From an uncultured Dehalococcoidia bacterium (GTDB lineage: Bacteria > Chloroflexota > Dehalococcoidia > Lucifugimonadales > UBA3495), in assembly GCA_958296225.1 (NCBI GenBank), contig OY282456.1, positions 1,736,001 through 1,800,000 on the forward strand: a stretch of 64,000 nucleotides of DNA, given 5' to 3'. This document shows, piece after piece, positions 25,786 to 36,521 of this stretch. The position numbers and the translations under genes are program-made. The notes beneath the pieces were generated by a model. It saw only the letters and a list, made by a program, of their open reading frames with translations, made no database searches and was not told the origin of the DNA. Numbering within the stretch: position 1 is the stretch's first letter; the number at the start of each line of letters is the position of its first letter.

Positions 25786-26625
25786 TCAACCCCGGCTGCT
25801 CCGCAATCGCGCCAGCGCGTTCCGCACCGTTTCCGCATCCCCAGCATTGGGCGCCGCTTCCAGGTACGCTGCGAAATCAGCCGCCGATTCCCGGTGATTG
25901 CCGGCCTTGAGATGCACCACGCCCCGGTCTCGCTGCTCCTGCGGCCGGTCCGGCAGCACCGCCATTAAGGCGCCGATGGCCGTGATGCAGCGGTCAAATT
26001 CCTCCCGGTCCCAGTAGGTAGCTTTCAGATTGCGCAGGATACGCGCCAGGATTTCCCGCGGCGTTACCGGATTCAGATGGTGCGCCTCCAGTCGTGCGGC
26101 CTCGCCGGTGGCTTGCCGCAGCAGTGCGCCGCATTCCGCCTGGCTCAACAGCACCCCGCCGTTGAAAGTGTCCACAAAAAAGCTGTCCTCGTCCCGGTGC
26201 CTGATGAGAAAGTGCCCCGGCATACCAATTCCCAGCACCGGAACCCCGGCGCGCCGGCCAACCTCAATACAGAGCAGCGACAAGGTTACCGGAATCCCCC
26301 GCCGTCGCTCCAGCACTTGGTGCAGGTACGAATTGCCGGGGTCATAGTAATCATCGTAGTTGCCCGCAAACCCGATAACGCCGAACAGCAGGTCGGTAAT
26401 CGCGTTCAGCTGCTGCAACGCGGTGGCGTCCGTCGCAATGCGGGAACGCGCCGCCTCAGCCATCCGGTCCAGATTGGACAAAGCGCCCTCAATGTCAATA
26501 CGGGCATCGTCCGTGGCCGCTATCAGCAGCGCCCCCAGCGCCAAATCGAAATCCCCGCCCACCGCATCGGCGGCGGCGGATTCCACCAGCCGGCCCAGCT
26601 CCAGGATTGCGTCTGCTGCCAACAT
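25786..26625 (-). CDS. SirB1 family transglutaminase-like protein with TPR tail
   Basis: 279 residues. The N-terminal helical part is followed by the SirB1 signature: YDDYYDPGNSYLHQVLERRRGIPVTLSLLCIEVGRRAGVPV and GIGMPGHFLIRH. The family's catalytic Cys aligns with LLCIEV and the His with GHFLIR. The last 90 residues form about two TPR-like repeats (ATYWDREEFDRCI, LKAGNHRESAADFAAYLEA). The biochemical role of SirB1 is not established. It sits in a run of five tightly spaced minus-strand genes. Confidence 0.85.
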   Translation of the reverse strand: MLAADAILELGRLVESAAADAVGGDFDLALGALLIAATDDARIDIEGALSNLDRMAEAARSRIATDATALQQLNAITDLLFGVIGFAGNYDDYYDPGNSYLHQVLERRRGIPVTLSLLCIEVGRRAGVPVLGIGMPGHFLIRHRDEDSFFVDTFNGGVLLSQAECGALLRQATGEAARLEAHHLNPVTPREILARILRNLKATYWDREEFDRCITAIGALMAVLPDRPQEQRDRGVVHLKAGNHRESAADFAAYLEAAPNAGDAETVRNALARLRSSRG

Positions 26626-26643
26626 ATCCGACGCCCCTGCCCG

Positions 26644-26916
26644 CTACACGTCAATGCCCGCGCTGCGCCGGCGGCGAAACTCGGCGGCGCTCACGTCGGC
26701 CACCGGAGGATTGCCCGGATAGCTGGCCTGCTCGCTCTCAATCGTCGTCTCCCGCTCCGCAACGTCGCGCATCTCCGGAGCCTCTGCGCCGCAGGACTCA
26801 CACCAGACCGGTTCGGTCGCCATCAGGCGCATATTGTCCTTCTTCACCGTCATCGTGCCGATTTCGTACCGGCAATGGGCGCACCGGCGGATGATGGTTA
26901 CTTCGGTAATCGGCAT
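26644..26916 (-). CDS. Small zinc-ribbon protein
   Basis: 90 residues. Two CxxC knuckles (CAHC at about 12-15 and CESC at about 39-42) sit on a short ribbon: RRCAHCRYEIGTMTVK ... EPVWCESCGAEAP. The rest is polar and probably disordered. No family recognised. It lies between an SDR gene and a SirB1-type gene, 18 bp from the latter, so co-transcription is likely. Confidence 0.65.
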   Translation of the reverse strand: MPITEVTIIRRCAHCRYEIGTMTVKKDNMRLMATEPVWCESCGAEAPEMRDVAERETTIESEQASYPGNPPVADVSAAEFRRRRSAGIDV

Positions 26917-26960
26917 ATCAGCGCGCTCCCCGGTTGGTTCCGCTCATCGGATAATCCTCG

Positions 26961-27719
26961 TCAGCGGGCGGTAAATCCGCCGTCCACCACCAGCTCCGCG
27001 CCCGTTATGTAAGACGCATCGTCGCTGGCCAGGAACAGCGCCGCGTTGGCAACTTCCTCCTGCCGCCCTTCCCGGCCCAGCGGAACCTGCTCCTCCATCA
27101 TAACACGGCGACCTTCCCGCACCTCTTCAATAGGAATGTTCCCCATCATCGGAGGCATATAGCCCGGATGCACCGAATTGACCCGGATATTCTCCACGCC
27201 ATAGCGCACCGCCATCGCCTTGGTGAAGATCCGCACCGAACCTTTGGAGGCGTTATAGGCCGGATGCCCGCTCAGCATCCCCACCAGTCCCGCGATGGAC
27301 GAAATGTTGACAATGGAACCGCCGCCGTTCTGCCGCATCTGCCCAATGGCTTGCCTGGTGCCCAGAAAAACGCCCGTCGAATTGATGTCCATAATGCGCG
27401 ACCAGGCTTCCAAACTGTCGTCATCGGGCACCGACCGGCTGCTGATGCCGGCGTTGTTAACCAGAATATCCAGCCGCCCGAAACGTGACACCGCTTCCGA
27501 CACCACGTTGGCCCAGGCTGCTTCGCTGGTAACGTCCGTATGCACAAAGACGCTCTCGCCGCCCGATTCGTTAATCTCCGCCTCAACCCGCCGCCCATCG
27601 TCATCGCGAATATCGGCGATGACCACCTTTGCCCCCTCGCTGGCGAACAATTTGGCCTCGACCGCGCCCATGCCGTGCGCGCCGCCGCTGACGATGGCTA
27701 CCTTTCCTGCTAATCGCAT
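26961..27719 (-). CDS. Short-chain dehydrogenase/reductase (classical SDR)
   Basis: 252 residues. NAD(P)-binding motif SGGAHGMGAVEA with acidic D36 in VVIADIRDD (NAD preference), NNAG motif (ILVNNAGIS), catalytic Ser in NISSIAG, YxxxK in YNASKGS and the C-terminal YITGAELVVDGG. This is a typical 3-oxoacyl-ACP-reductase-like or alcohol dehydrogenase SDR; the substrate is unknown. It is the first gene of the minus-strand run ending at 22350. Confidence 0.93.
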   Translation of the reverse strand: MRLAGKVAIVSGGAHGMGAVEAKLFASEGAKVVIADIRDDDGRRVEAEINESGGESVFVHTDVTSEAAWANVVSEAVSRFGRLDILVNNAGISSRSVPDDDSLEAWSRIMDINSTGVFLGTRQAIGQMRQNGGGSIVNISSIAGLVGMLSGHPAYNASKGSVRIFTKAMAVRYGVENIRVNSVHPGYMPPMMGNIPIEEVREGRRVMMEEQVPLGREGRQEEVANAALFLASDDASYITGAELVVDGGFTAR

Positions 27720-27830
27720 CGCTCAATCTCCGGGATGCCAGCATTGTTGACTGGCGAGTAACCGCCGATGAATATTGACGCCACCAGCATAACCGCCCCA
27801 AGCCCGCCGTTCAACTACCCCCAACCCCGC

Positions 27831-27973
27831 GGTAGCGTTGCAATTTAGGTGGTTGTGCCTTGCCGTCATTCCGACTTTCGCCGGAATCCGCCAAATCCCA
27901 ATCGGAAAAATCCTGTCCATCCTGTCCATCGCTGTAAAAAACGGACTCCAACCACCTGAATTGCAACGCTGCC
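27831..27973. mobile_element. 143-bp MITE-like inverted-repeat element, copy 1
   Basis: The ends GGTAGCGTTGCAATTTAGGT (27831-27850) and its inverted partner (27949-27973) match at about 23 of 25 positions. The interior contains CCTGTCCAT twice in tandem and a short palindrome (CATTCCGACTTTCGCCGGAAT). The same element in opposite orientation is at 46296-46439. No coding capacity; intergenic. Confidence 0.75.
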
Positions 27974-28638
27974 GCTGTCAAACCACCCCTTGCGCCCGCC
28001 AGAACTCCCGTGCTATCATAGCGGCGTCAGGCGAAAAGTCAACACCCCGACCGGGTTTCAGGTAATCACGGCCAACCCCATCAGTATCCAAGTCGCACCG
28101 GCTATCGCAGGAGACTGCCGCCGACCGCTTTAACCGGCGTAGTCCCCTCGGCCACGGCGTCCGCCACAGCGCCCCATGCTCTGGGCATGGAAAATCCGAG
28201 CTAAAAACCCCGCGCACAACCTCCGGCCGTAGGGCTGATAATCCCTGAAACCCGGTCCACCGCAAATCAATCGCCCGACCAAATCCCCAACGCACGGAGC
28301 CAAAGGAGCCGCCATGCCAACCTAACCGAACCGCCCCCAGTGGCAGCCCTTCGCCTGACTGCTGCCGCATTAAACGTCCCCGCCAACTCTCCGGTCTCAG
28401 CCAAATCAGGAGTGCAACCCCAATCGGAACCGTCCCCAATTGCAAGCCATCCTCAAAGCCCCGACCTTTTTATAGGTACGATTTTATAGGTACGATAAAA
28501 TCCTGTTTATCCTGTGCCTCCCCGTAAATTCGTAATTCCCGGCCTTGACTTTGAAATGGCCCTGAACCTCGGTGTATGCTGGTATCACCCGATTCGCGCG
28601 CGCCGGCATAGCGCGTCGCTTGGGATACTGAGACGACA
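27974..28638. other. Gene-free stretch of about 660 bp
   Basis: No convincing gene: the one long minus frame (27978-28445) has odd composition (Arg/Trp/Gly) and no family resemblance. Near 28468-28497 the 15-bp unit TTTATAGGTACGAT is tandemly repeated, followed by AAAATCCTGTTTATCCTGTG, which resembles the interior of the inverted-repeat elements. It may hold decayed sequence or an RNA that I cannot identify. Confidence 0.4.
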
Positions 28639-29169
28639 ATGTATCAGGCCGCAGTTTTCATACACCTTGCGTCGGCCATCATCTGGATTGGGGGCAGCCT
28701 GTTCCTGGCGTTGGCGCTGATACCCGTGATGCGCCGTTTCGCCCCCACGCCGGGCCGGCCGCCGCCGGCCGCCGGACTCCCGCCCGACCTGCTGGGTTCC
28801 ATCGCCCGCCGGTTCCGGGTTATATCCTGGATCTGCATCGCGCTGCTGGTCGCCACGGGCCTGTACATCCTGCCCACCCGCTACGGCATCGGCTTCTCCG
28901 AGTTCTTCAGCCTGGGCGGGCATTTCGTTGGCACGCTGCAAGTGAAAGTCGCCCTGGTCGTCGTCGTAATCTGGCTCAGCGCCATGCACGACTTCATCAT
29001 CGGGCCTTACGTCAACCGCCTTATCGATGAGATGCAAGCCGGAGCCGAGCCGTCGCACCGCCTGCCCCTGCTGCGCAAGTGCGTCGTCTGGATTGCCCGC
29101 GTCAACGTCTTTCTGACCATCTGCATCGTCGCTGTCGCCGTTACCATGACCCGCGGCGTGCCCGTGTAA
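28639..29169 (+). CDS. CopD-like four-helix membrane protein
   Basis: 176 residues with four predicted membrane helices: FIHLASAIIWIGGSLFLALALI, RVISWICIALLVATGLYIL, LQVKVALVVVVIWLSAMHDF and RVNVFLTICIVAVAVTM. His residues in helix 1 (FIHLASAIIWIGG) and helix 3 (SAMHDF) are typical of the CopD domain, a putative copper or heme-binding membrane domain. It is followed 26 bp later by a molybdopterin-domain gene, so a redox function is plausible. Confidence 0.75.
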   Translation: MYQAAVFIHLASAIIWIGGSLFLALALIPVMRRFAPTPGRPPPAAGLPPDLLGSIARRFRVISWICIALLVATGLYILPTRYGIGFSEFFSLGGHFVGTLQVKVALVVVVIWLSAMHDFIIGPYVNRLIDEMQAGAEPSHRLPLLRKCVVWIARVNVFLTICIVAVAVTMTRGVPV

Positions 29170-29195
29170 TAACCCGTGTCATAAGAGGAACGCTT

Positions 29196-29729
29196 ATGTC
29201 CGACTCAACGTCCGCCGCCATTTACGACTCGCTGCCCGTCTTTGACCACCACCACGGCCGGCCCGACCTTTGGCCCGGCTTGCGGGTGGCTGGACTGGTG
29301 AGCCGGCCCACCGTGTTCACCGCCGCCGAACTGGCCGACTTGACCCGGCGCAGTATCGTGGCTGATTTCCGCTGCGTTGAGGGTTGGACTGCGCCCGACC
29401 AGCATTGGGAAGGCGTTCCGCTATCCGCCCTGCTGGACATTGCCGGCCCCTTGCCCGGCGCCCGCTACGCCGCCGTCTCCGCCGCCGATTTCACCGTGGC
29501 TATTTCGCTGAATGAAACAGCCGATGATGTCCTGCTGGCAACCCGTCTCAACGGCGCCGTCCTGCCCGCGGCACACGGCGGCCCGTGCCGGCTGGTCAGC
29601 GTCGGCCAGGCCTGCTACGCCAGCGTCAAGTGGGTGGACGCCATCACACTCACCCACTCGATGCCCCACGAAACGGCGCGCGATCTGGCGATGGCGCGCA
29701 ATGCCGGGGTCAGTGCTCCGGCTCCTTGA
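29196..29729 (+). CDS. Molybdopterin-binding oxidoreductase domain protein (sulfite oxidase fold, single domain)
   Basis: 177 residues from the ATG at 29196, preceded by AGAGGAA. The sequence has VSRPTVFTAAELADL, then DFRCVEGWTAPDQHWEGVPLSALL, in which the Cys is the expected Mo ligand, and later PAAHGGPCRLVSVGQACYASVKWVDAI. These are the hallmarks of the oxidoreductase molybdopterin-binding (sulfite oxidase/MsrP) domain. No Tat signal or dimerisation domain is present, so it appears cytoplasmic and minimal. Its 3' end overlaps that of the convergent response regulator by 20 bp. Confidence 0.88.
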   Translation: MSDSTSAAIYDSLPVFDHHHGRPDLWPGLRVAGLVSRPTVFTAAELADLTRRSIVADFRCVEGWTAPDQHWEGVPLSALLDIAGPLPGARYAAVSAADFTVAISLNETADDVLLATRLNGAVLPAAHGGPCRLVSVGQACYASVKWVDAITLTHSMPHETARDLAMARNAGVSAPAP

Positions 29730-30420
29730 ATCGGTAGCCCAAACCCCGCTCGCTGAGGATATACTCCGGGTTGCGCGGGTCCCGCTCCAGCTTTTGCCGC
29801 AGGTAGGTAACGTAGGTTCGCACGTACTGGTGCTCCCCCCGGTACTCCGGCCCCCAGACCCGCTCCAGCAAAGTGTCGTGGCTTAACAATTGGCCGGCGT
29901 TGCTGACCAGCTGGTACAGCAGACGGTACTCCGTGGGCCGCAGGCGCATCTCTTTGCCGTCAGTTAATACCTTGCTCTGGTCAAAATTGATCGTCAGCCA
30001 GTCGTCAACCACCACTTCCTGCAAACGCGGCGGTTCGGTAGCCTCAATGCGGCGGAACAACGCCCTGATGCGCGACACCAGCTCCCGCGGGCTGAACGGC
30101 TTGGTCAGGTAGTCGTCCGCCCCCAAATCCAGCCCGGCCACCCGGTCGGCCTCGTCGCCCCGCACGGTGACAAAAATCACCGGAACCGACGACTCCGCCC
30201 GGATGCGCCGCAGCGTTTCAAAGCCGTCCAGCTCCGGCATCATCACGTCCAGCACCACCAGGTCAACCGCCTCCCTTCCGCCCAGCGCGTCCAGCGCTTC
30301 CTGTCCGTTGGCCGCCGTAGCCACGTTAAACCCTTCAACTTCCAGATTCATGGCCGTGAACCGGACGATGTGCGGCTCGTCATCCACCACCAGAATGGTT
30401 CGCCGGTCGGAGATAGTCAT
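29710..30420 (-). CDS. OmpR-family response regulator
   Basis: 236 residues. Receiver domain with D13/D14 acidic pocket, phospho-acceptor D58 in VVLDVMMPELDG and the conserved Lys in YLTKPFSPREL. A C-terminal winged helix follows (LRPTEYRLLYQLVSNAGQLLS, VRTYVTYLRQKLE, LSERGLGYRF). It acts as a DNA-binding transcription factor activated by its partner kinase. Its ATG overlaps the kinase stop by 4 bp. Confidence 0.95.
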   Translation of the reverse strand: MTISDRRTILVVDDEPHIVRFTAMNLEVEGFNVATAANGQEALDALGGREAVDLVVLDVMMPELDGFETLRRIRAESSVPVIFVTVRGDEADRVAGLDLGADDYLTKPFSPRELVSRIRALFRRIEATEPPRLQEVVVDDWLTINFDQSKVLTDGKEMRLRPTEYRLLYQLVSNAGQLLSHDTLLERVWGPEYRGEHQYVRTYVTYLRQKLERDPRNPEYILSERGLGYRFKEPEH

Positions 30421-32000
30421 ACCGGCTGCCCCGTACCGCCGGGAAACGCCAGGGTAAAGGCGGAACCCTCGCCCGGCGCGCTCGCTACCCCGATTGCCCC
30501 GCCGTGGGCTTTCATTACCGCGTCGCAGATGTACAGGCCAAGCCCCATACCCCGCGAATGGGCCGAAACCGGATTCTGCGAACGGTGAAACCGCTCGAAT
30601 ATCCGCCGGGTTTCCCAGCGCGGCACTCCCACCCCGGCATCGGCCACGGTCACTTTGACGCCGCCGCTGCCATCGTCGGCGCCGTACACGCTCACCGGCC
30701 CGCCGTCAGGCGAGTATTTAACAGCGTTGTCCACCAGATTCACCAGCACCTCCTCCAACAATCCCGGGTCGCCGGTAACGGGCGGCAGGTCATCGGGAAA
30801 ACAGACGGAAAACTGGTGCTTTTGGGATGTGGCCTGCATCCGCCCCACGACCTTTTCGGCCACGGCCGCCAGATGCACTTGTTCCCGGCTCATGGGCAGT
30901 TCTCCGGTTTCCAGTCGCGAAGCCAGCAGCAGGCGGTTCATCAGCCGGCTCATGTGGTCAGTTTCTTCTTCTATAGCCTCGAAACTGCGCCGCAGGGTCT
31001 CAGCGTCCCATTGGGCGTCGGCGCGCGACAGGGTATTGGTGTAGCCCTTGATAATCGCCAACGGCGTTTGCAGTTGATGTCCCAGCATGGATAGAAAGGT
31101 CGAACGCATATCCTCCATTTCGCGCACGCGGGTCATATCGCGCACGTTGACCACCGCATTTAGGGGCGCCAGCTCCGGCGAACGCACCACCGAGTACACC
31201 AGCGCCACCTCCGTCCGCTGGCCGTTGCGCGACCTTGCCGTGGCGGCCAGCTCCGTAACGTTGCGGGCGGCCGCGCCGGCGGATTGCAGCATCGGACAGC
31301 GGCCCGGACAGACCGGCCGGCCTTCCTGGTCCCGCCAGTTCAGCGCCACCGCGCACGGCCGCCCCAGCAGCTCCTCCCGGGGCCGCCCCAGCAGCCGTTC
31401 CATAGCCGGGTTCACGCTGACGATGCGACGGACGGCGTCCACCGTATAGATGCCGTCGGCGCTGCCCTCCAGAATGGACTCCACCCGCTGCCGCTCCTGG
31501 TTGAACAGGTGAGCCAGGCGCGCCGACTGCACGGCGATGGCGGCCTGCTCGGCGAAAGCGGCCAGCACGGGCGGGTCCAGCTGCGAGAAGTTGGCCGCAT
31601 CCGACGAACGCAGCACGAAAATCAGGCCCACGGTCTCCTCTGCCGTGTGGAGCGGCACCGCCATCACGGGGTTTTGCATCTCCCCCGTGGTTGAAACCGG
31701 CAGCGCCGATTGGGGAAACAGCGCCGACAGCAGGGCAAATTGCTCCCGGCTCAGGGCCAGGTCGGGGATTGCCTCGTTCAACAGCGGCCTGATGCGGGCA
31801 ATCTGCGGGCTGTCCAGTCCATAGGCCCCCGTAACCACAAAGCGCCGCGCCGCATCATCCCAGGTAGCCACCACCGCCGCGCTGCCCCCCAGCGCCCGCA
31901 CCGCGTTCCGCAGGATGCCTACCAGTCCCGGCTGCAGCTCCACGTTGGCGTCGCCGTCTCCCGAACGCGAAGGGTTGGAATTGAAATTGCGATTTACCAT
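30417..32000 (-). CDS. Soluble sensor histidine kinase (GAF-PAS-HisKA-HATPase)
   Basis: 527 residues with no membrane helix, so cytoplasmic. A GAF domain (about 22-162) is followed by a PAS domain (about 175-290: ILEGSADGIYTVDAVRRIV) that includes two Cys (VCPGRCPML, 231 and 235). The HisKA helix carries H308 in FLSMLGHQLQTPLAIIKGY. The ATPase domain has the N box (VNLVDNAVKYS), G1 (VTVADAGVGVP), F box (IFERFHRS) and G2 (GMGLGLYI). The PAS Cys pair could sense redox, metal or NO; this is inference. It forms a two-component operon with the regulator. Confidence 0.95.
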   Translation of the reverse strand: MVNRNFNSNPSRSGDGDANVELQPGLVGILRNAVRALGGSAAVVATWDDAARRFVVTGAYGLDSPQIARIRPLLNEAIPDLALSREQFALLSALFPQSALPVSTTGEMQNPVMAVPLHTAEETVGLIFVLRSSDAANFSQLDPPVLAAFAEQAAIAVQSARLAHLFNQERQRVESILEGSADGIYTVDAVRRIVSVNPAMERLLGRPREELLGRPCAVALNWRDQEGRPVCPGRCPMLQSAGAAARNVTELAATARSRNGQRTEVALVYSVVRSPELAPLNAVVNVRDMTRVREMEDMRSTFLSMLGHQLQTPLAIIKGYTNTLSRADAQWDAETLRRSFEAIEEETDHMSRLMNRLLLASRLETGELPMSREQVHLAAVAEKVVGRMQATSQKHQFSVCFPDDLPPVTGDPGLLEEVLVNLVDNAVKYSPDGGPVSVYGADDGSGGVKVTVADAGVGVPRWETRRIFERFHRSQNPVSAHSRGMGLGLYICDAVMKAHGGAIGVASAPGEGSAFTLAFPGGTGQPV

Positions 32001-32161
32001 GCGCGATTCACCATGCGCGATTCACTACGATAGACCGGCCCCGATTTTTTCAACGCAATTTTAACATTAATCCCATTGGAAAACGGGGCCGGGTCAGTGA
32101 AAATAAATTGTCAACGCTGCGGCCGGCCCACGGGCCGACCGACGCCAGGAGGTAGCAATCA

Positions 32162-32347
32162 ATGCCCAGGTACGTTTACCGATGCACTGCGTGCGACCAC
32201 GAATATAACCAACGGCAGAGCTTCGGCGCCGCCCCGGAAGGGGAATGCCCGGAGTGTTCCGGCATCGCCCGCCGCATTTTTCACGCCGTCCCGGTGATTT
32301 ACAAAGGTTCCGGTTTCTACACCACGGACTACGCGCGCAAAAAGTAG
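32162..32347 (+). CDS. FmdB-type zinc ribbon protein
   Basis: 61 residues: MPRYVYRCTACDHEYN, then ECPECSGIARRIFHAVPVIYKGSGFYTTDY. The CxxC...CxxC ribbon and the YKGSGFY.TDY ending define the FmdB (putative regulatory protein) family. AGGAGG stands 8 bases before the ATG. It lies 69 bp upstream of groES, an arrangement that suggests joint transcription with the chaperonins. Confidence 0.93.
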   Translation: MPRYVYRCTACDHEYNQRQSFGAAPEGECPECSGIARRIFHAVPVIYKGSGFYTTDYARKK

Positions 32348-32416
32348 CTCTCGCCCATCGCGAGACCACGGCATTAACCAGGCTATCCCAAACACCACAC
32401 TGCAAGGAGGCATCCA

Positions 32417-32707
32417 GTGGCCACTTTCACCCCACTAGGCGAGCGCATCGTCATCAAGCCCATGGAGCAGGAAACCCAGACCCGGGGCGGAATCCTGTTG
32501 CCCGACACCGCCAAGGAAAAACCCCAGGAAGGCGAAGTCATCGCCGTTGGCCCCGGCCGCGCCGCCGACGACGGCAGCCGCATCCCCATGGAACTCACCG
32601 TGGGCGACAAGGTTATCTACTCCAAGTACGCCGGCACCGAGTACGAAGACGGCGACGACGAGTACCTGATTATGCGCGAGTCCGACGTCCTGGCCAAGCT
32701 CGGCTAA
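32417..32707 (+). CDS. groES: Co-chaperonin GroES
   Basis: 96 residues, GTG start at 32417 with AAGGAGG 7 bases upstream. Motifs: [43 protein letters not shown] with the mobile loop that contacts GroEL, then [15 protein letters not shown]. It forms the heptameric lid of the chaperonin. I found no CIRCE operator upstream. It is followed after 48 bp by groEL. Confidence 0.97.
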   Translation: MATFTPLGERIVIKPMEQETQTRGGILLPDTAKEKPQEGEVIAVGPGRAADDGSRIPMELTVGDKVIYSKYAGTEYEDGDDEYLIMRESDVLAKLG

Positions 32708-34375
<1,668 letters not shown>

Positions 34376-34403
34376 TCCCGCGCCAAATCGGAACGGATTA
34401 GCG

Positions 34404-34430
34404 CCGGGGCGGCTCCAGCAGCCGCCCCGG
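34404..34430 (+). terminator. Hairpin terminator after groEL
   Basis: CCGGGGCGGCT (34404-34414) pairs perfectly with AGCCGCCCCGG (34420-34430) around a 5-base loop, 29 bp after the groEL stop. Only a weak T-rich tail (TTGTCCGTTG) follows. Confidence 0.7.
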
Positions 34431-34541
34431 TTGTCCGTTGCCGCGGTGCCCGGTTTTACCTGCGGGCCGGATGCGAGTATAGTTACCGGGCTGATTACGG
34501 CCCGCGCCGGCTGCCCGGCCCATCCCCCACGGAGGCCACTC

Positions 34542-35903
34542 CTGGACAACTCTCTACGGCAAAGGTTCCTGGCCTGGCGGCCGCCCGCTCCCTTCTTCTA
34601 CGGCTGGCTGGTGCTGGGCATGGCCTCCCTCACCACCGCCGCCGGGTCCAGCGTATCCCAGGTGGTGCTGGGCGCAATCCAAATCTACATCGTCGAAGAT
34701 ACCGGCTGGAAAATCAGCACCCTTTCCCTCGCCGTAACCGCCGGCACCTGGATTTCCGGCATATTCTCCCCCTTCGCCGGCCGCATGGCCGACAAGTACG
34801 GCCCGCGCTATCTGGTAACGGCCGGCCTGATTGTGGTGGGCATTGCGCTGTTAGCCCTGTCCGCAGTGCAAACCGCGTCGCTCTGGCAGTTCTTCGTCGC
34901 CTACATCATCGGGCGTTCCATCAGCAACCCCTTCCTTATCGGAGTGGTGCCGCGCACTGCCACCGTCAACTTTTTCCGCCGGCGCCGCAACATCACGCTG
35001 GCCATATCCGGCATGGCGCGGCCCATCGGCGGGGCGGTCAACATCCGGATTATTTCCCTCATCGCCTTGAGCCAGGGCTGGCGCGCCGCCTATGGCTATC
35101 TCGGCCTTTTCACCCTGCTGCTCGTCATTCCCGCCTTCCTCATTATGCGGCGCACGCCCGAAGAAATCGGCCTGCTCCCGGACGGCGCCCGACCCACCAC
35201 CGCCGGCGCCGCCCCCGGCGCCGGGCGTCGTTCCGGTGGACGGATTGCCCCGGATTATGCCCCCGAATTCAGTTGGACGGCCGGCGAAGCAATCCGCACT
35301 CGGGCCTACTGGTGCATCGCAGTTATGGCGATGCTGGCCATCGTGGCGTCCGCCGGGGTCGGTTACCTTCTGGTTCCCTATCTGTACCACGACGCCGGCC
35401 TGACCAAAGCGCAATCGGCGGGTGTCGGCAGCCTCGGCGCGGTGCTGGCCGTCACCACCCTGGGCTGGGGCTTCCTGGCCGACAAGCTCGGCCCGCGGGC
35501 CTGCATCGTCCTCACCATTGCCGGCGCGGTGCTGGCCCAGCTATACCTGATGACGGTGGTAAATTCGGTAGGGACGGCCTATGTTTTCGCCGTCCTCTGG
35601 GGCGTCTTTTCCAATACCGTAGGCACGCTGGAACATATGCTGCTGGCCCAGTATTTCGGTCGCGGCTCCTTCGGCTCCATCCTGGGGTCCCTGGGGCCAA
35701 TGCAGACCACGGCGTTGGGATTGGCCCCGGTATTCGGGACGTTCCTGCTGGAATTCACCCACAGCTACGACACCGTATTCATCGTGCTTATGGGAATGTA
35801 CATCCTGGCCGGCCTGACGGTCTTGCTGGCCCGCCCGCCGCAACTGCCGCCCCGCGCCACCGCCACCGCAGCCGAGGCAATATCGGGGCCGGCCGCAGTA
35901 TAA
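34542..35903 (+). CDS. Major facilitator superfamily transporter (likely CTG start)
   Basis: About 453 residues with 12 predicted membrane helices. Recognisable MFS elements: FYGWLVLGMASLTTAAG, FAGRMADKYGPRYLVTAG (the motif A loop, GRxxDxxGxR type), a long central loop (about 205-245) and GWGFLADKLGPRACIV (second motif A). The pattern fits oxalate/formate-type or monocarboxylate MFS permeases. No ATG or GTG fits the start. A CTG at 34542 sits 6 bases after GGAGG; the longer TTG-started frame from 34431 would begin inside the groEL terminator. Substrate unknown. Confidence 0.85.
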   Translation: MDNSLRQRFLAWRPPAPFFYGWLVLGMASLTTAAGSSVSQVVLGAIQIYIVEDTGWKISTLSLAVTAGTWISGIFSPFAGRMADKYGPRYLVTAGLIVVGIALLALSAVQTASLWQFFVAYIIGRSISNPFLIGVVPRTATVNFFRRRRNITLAISGMARPIGGAVNIRIISLIALSQGWRAAYGYLGLFTLLLVIPAFLIMRRTPEEIGLLPDGARPTTAGAAPGAGRRSGGRIAPDYAPEFSWTAGEAIRTRAYWCIAVMAMLAIVASAGVGYLLVPYLYHDAGLTKAQSAGVGSLGAVLAVTTLGWGFLADKLGPRACIVLTIAGAVLAQLYLMTVVNSVGTAYVFAVLWGVFSNTVGTLEHMLLAQYFGRGSFGSILGSLGPMQTTALGLAPVFGTFLLEFTHSYDTVFIVLMGMYILAGLTVLLARPPQLPPRATATAAEAISGPAAV

Positions 35904-35962
35904 TCGGGCGGTCTATCCCGTTCCCAACCATCTATTACCCGCATCTCCCAAGGAGGAAACTT

Positions 35963-36355
35963 ATGCCCCAAGCCACCTACCTGAACCCCGCCGGAATCGC
36001 CGACCCCTCGCCCTCCGGTTTCACCGCCGTAGTGCAAGCCGGCAACACCGTGTACATCGCCGGCATGGTATCCCAGGACGAAAACGGCAACGTCGTCGGC
36101 GCCGGCGACACCGAGGCGCAAACCCGGCAGATTTGGCACAACATCGGCGTCGCCGTCCAGGCCGCCGGCGGCAGCCTGGCCGACATCGTAAAAACCACCA
36201 CCTACGTAACCGGCATCGAACACGCCCCCGCCGTCCGCGCCGTCCGCGGCGAGCTGTTCCCCGGCAACCCGCCCACCAGCACGCTGTTGGTAGTCAGCGC
36301 GCTGGCCAACCCGGCCTACCTGGTGGAAATCGAGTCCATCGCAGTGGTCGGGTAG
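35963..36355 (+). CDS. ridA: RidA family (YjgF/YER057c/UK114) protein
   Basis: 130 residues from the ATG at 35963, preceded by AAGGAGGAAAC. Family features: NPAGIADPSPSGFTAVVQAGNTVYIAGMVSQD, the AQTRQIWHNIGVAVQAAGGSLADIVKTTTYV helix and the closing PAYLVEIESIAVV. RidA hydrolyses reactive enamine/imine intermediates. The Arg that binds the substrate carboxylate in RidA proper, usually in a VRA..F segment, may correspond to VRAVRGELFPG. It follows the MFS gene after 59 bp. Confidence 0.92.
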   Translation: MPQATYLNPAGIADPSPSGFTAVVQAGNTVYIAGMVSQDENGNVVGAGDTEAQTRQIWHNIGVAVQAAGGSLADIVKTTTYVTGIEHAPAVRAVRGELFPGNPPTSTLLVVSALANPAYLVEIESIAVVG

Positions 36356-36521
36356 CCGCAAAAAAACCCTCTCCACCGGGAGCCGACGGGGGCCGGCAAT
36401 GCTCTGCCCTCTGCTGCCTCTGCCTCCCCCGGTCAGCCCACCGGCGGAGAGGGGACTTCCTATCGTCCTGGAATCGCTCCGCAAGAACATGGCAATCTGA
36501 CCACCGGGCTGGTAGTATGAC

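Noticed and set aside
27978..28445. 155-residue minus-strand frame in a gene-poor stretch
   Set aside because: No ribosome site, no recognisable family and unusual composition; left as undetermined.
32001..32416. CIRCE operator upstream of groES
   Set aside because: No TTAGCACTC-N9-GAGTGCTAA sequence was found; only a weak inverted repeat near 32040-32095.
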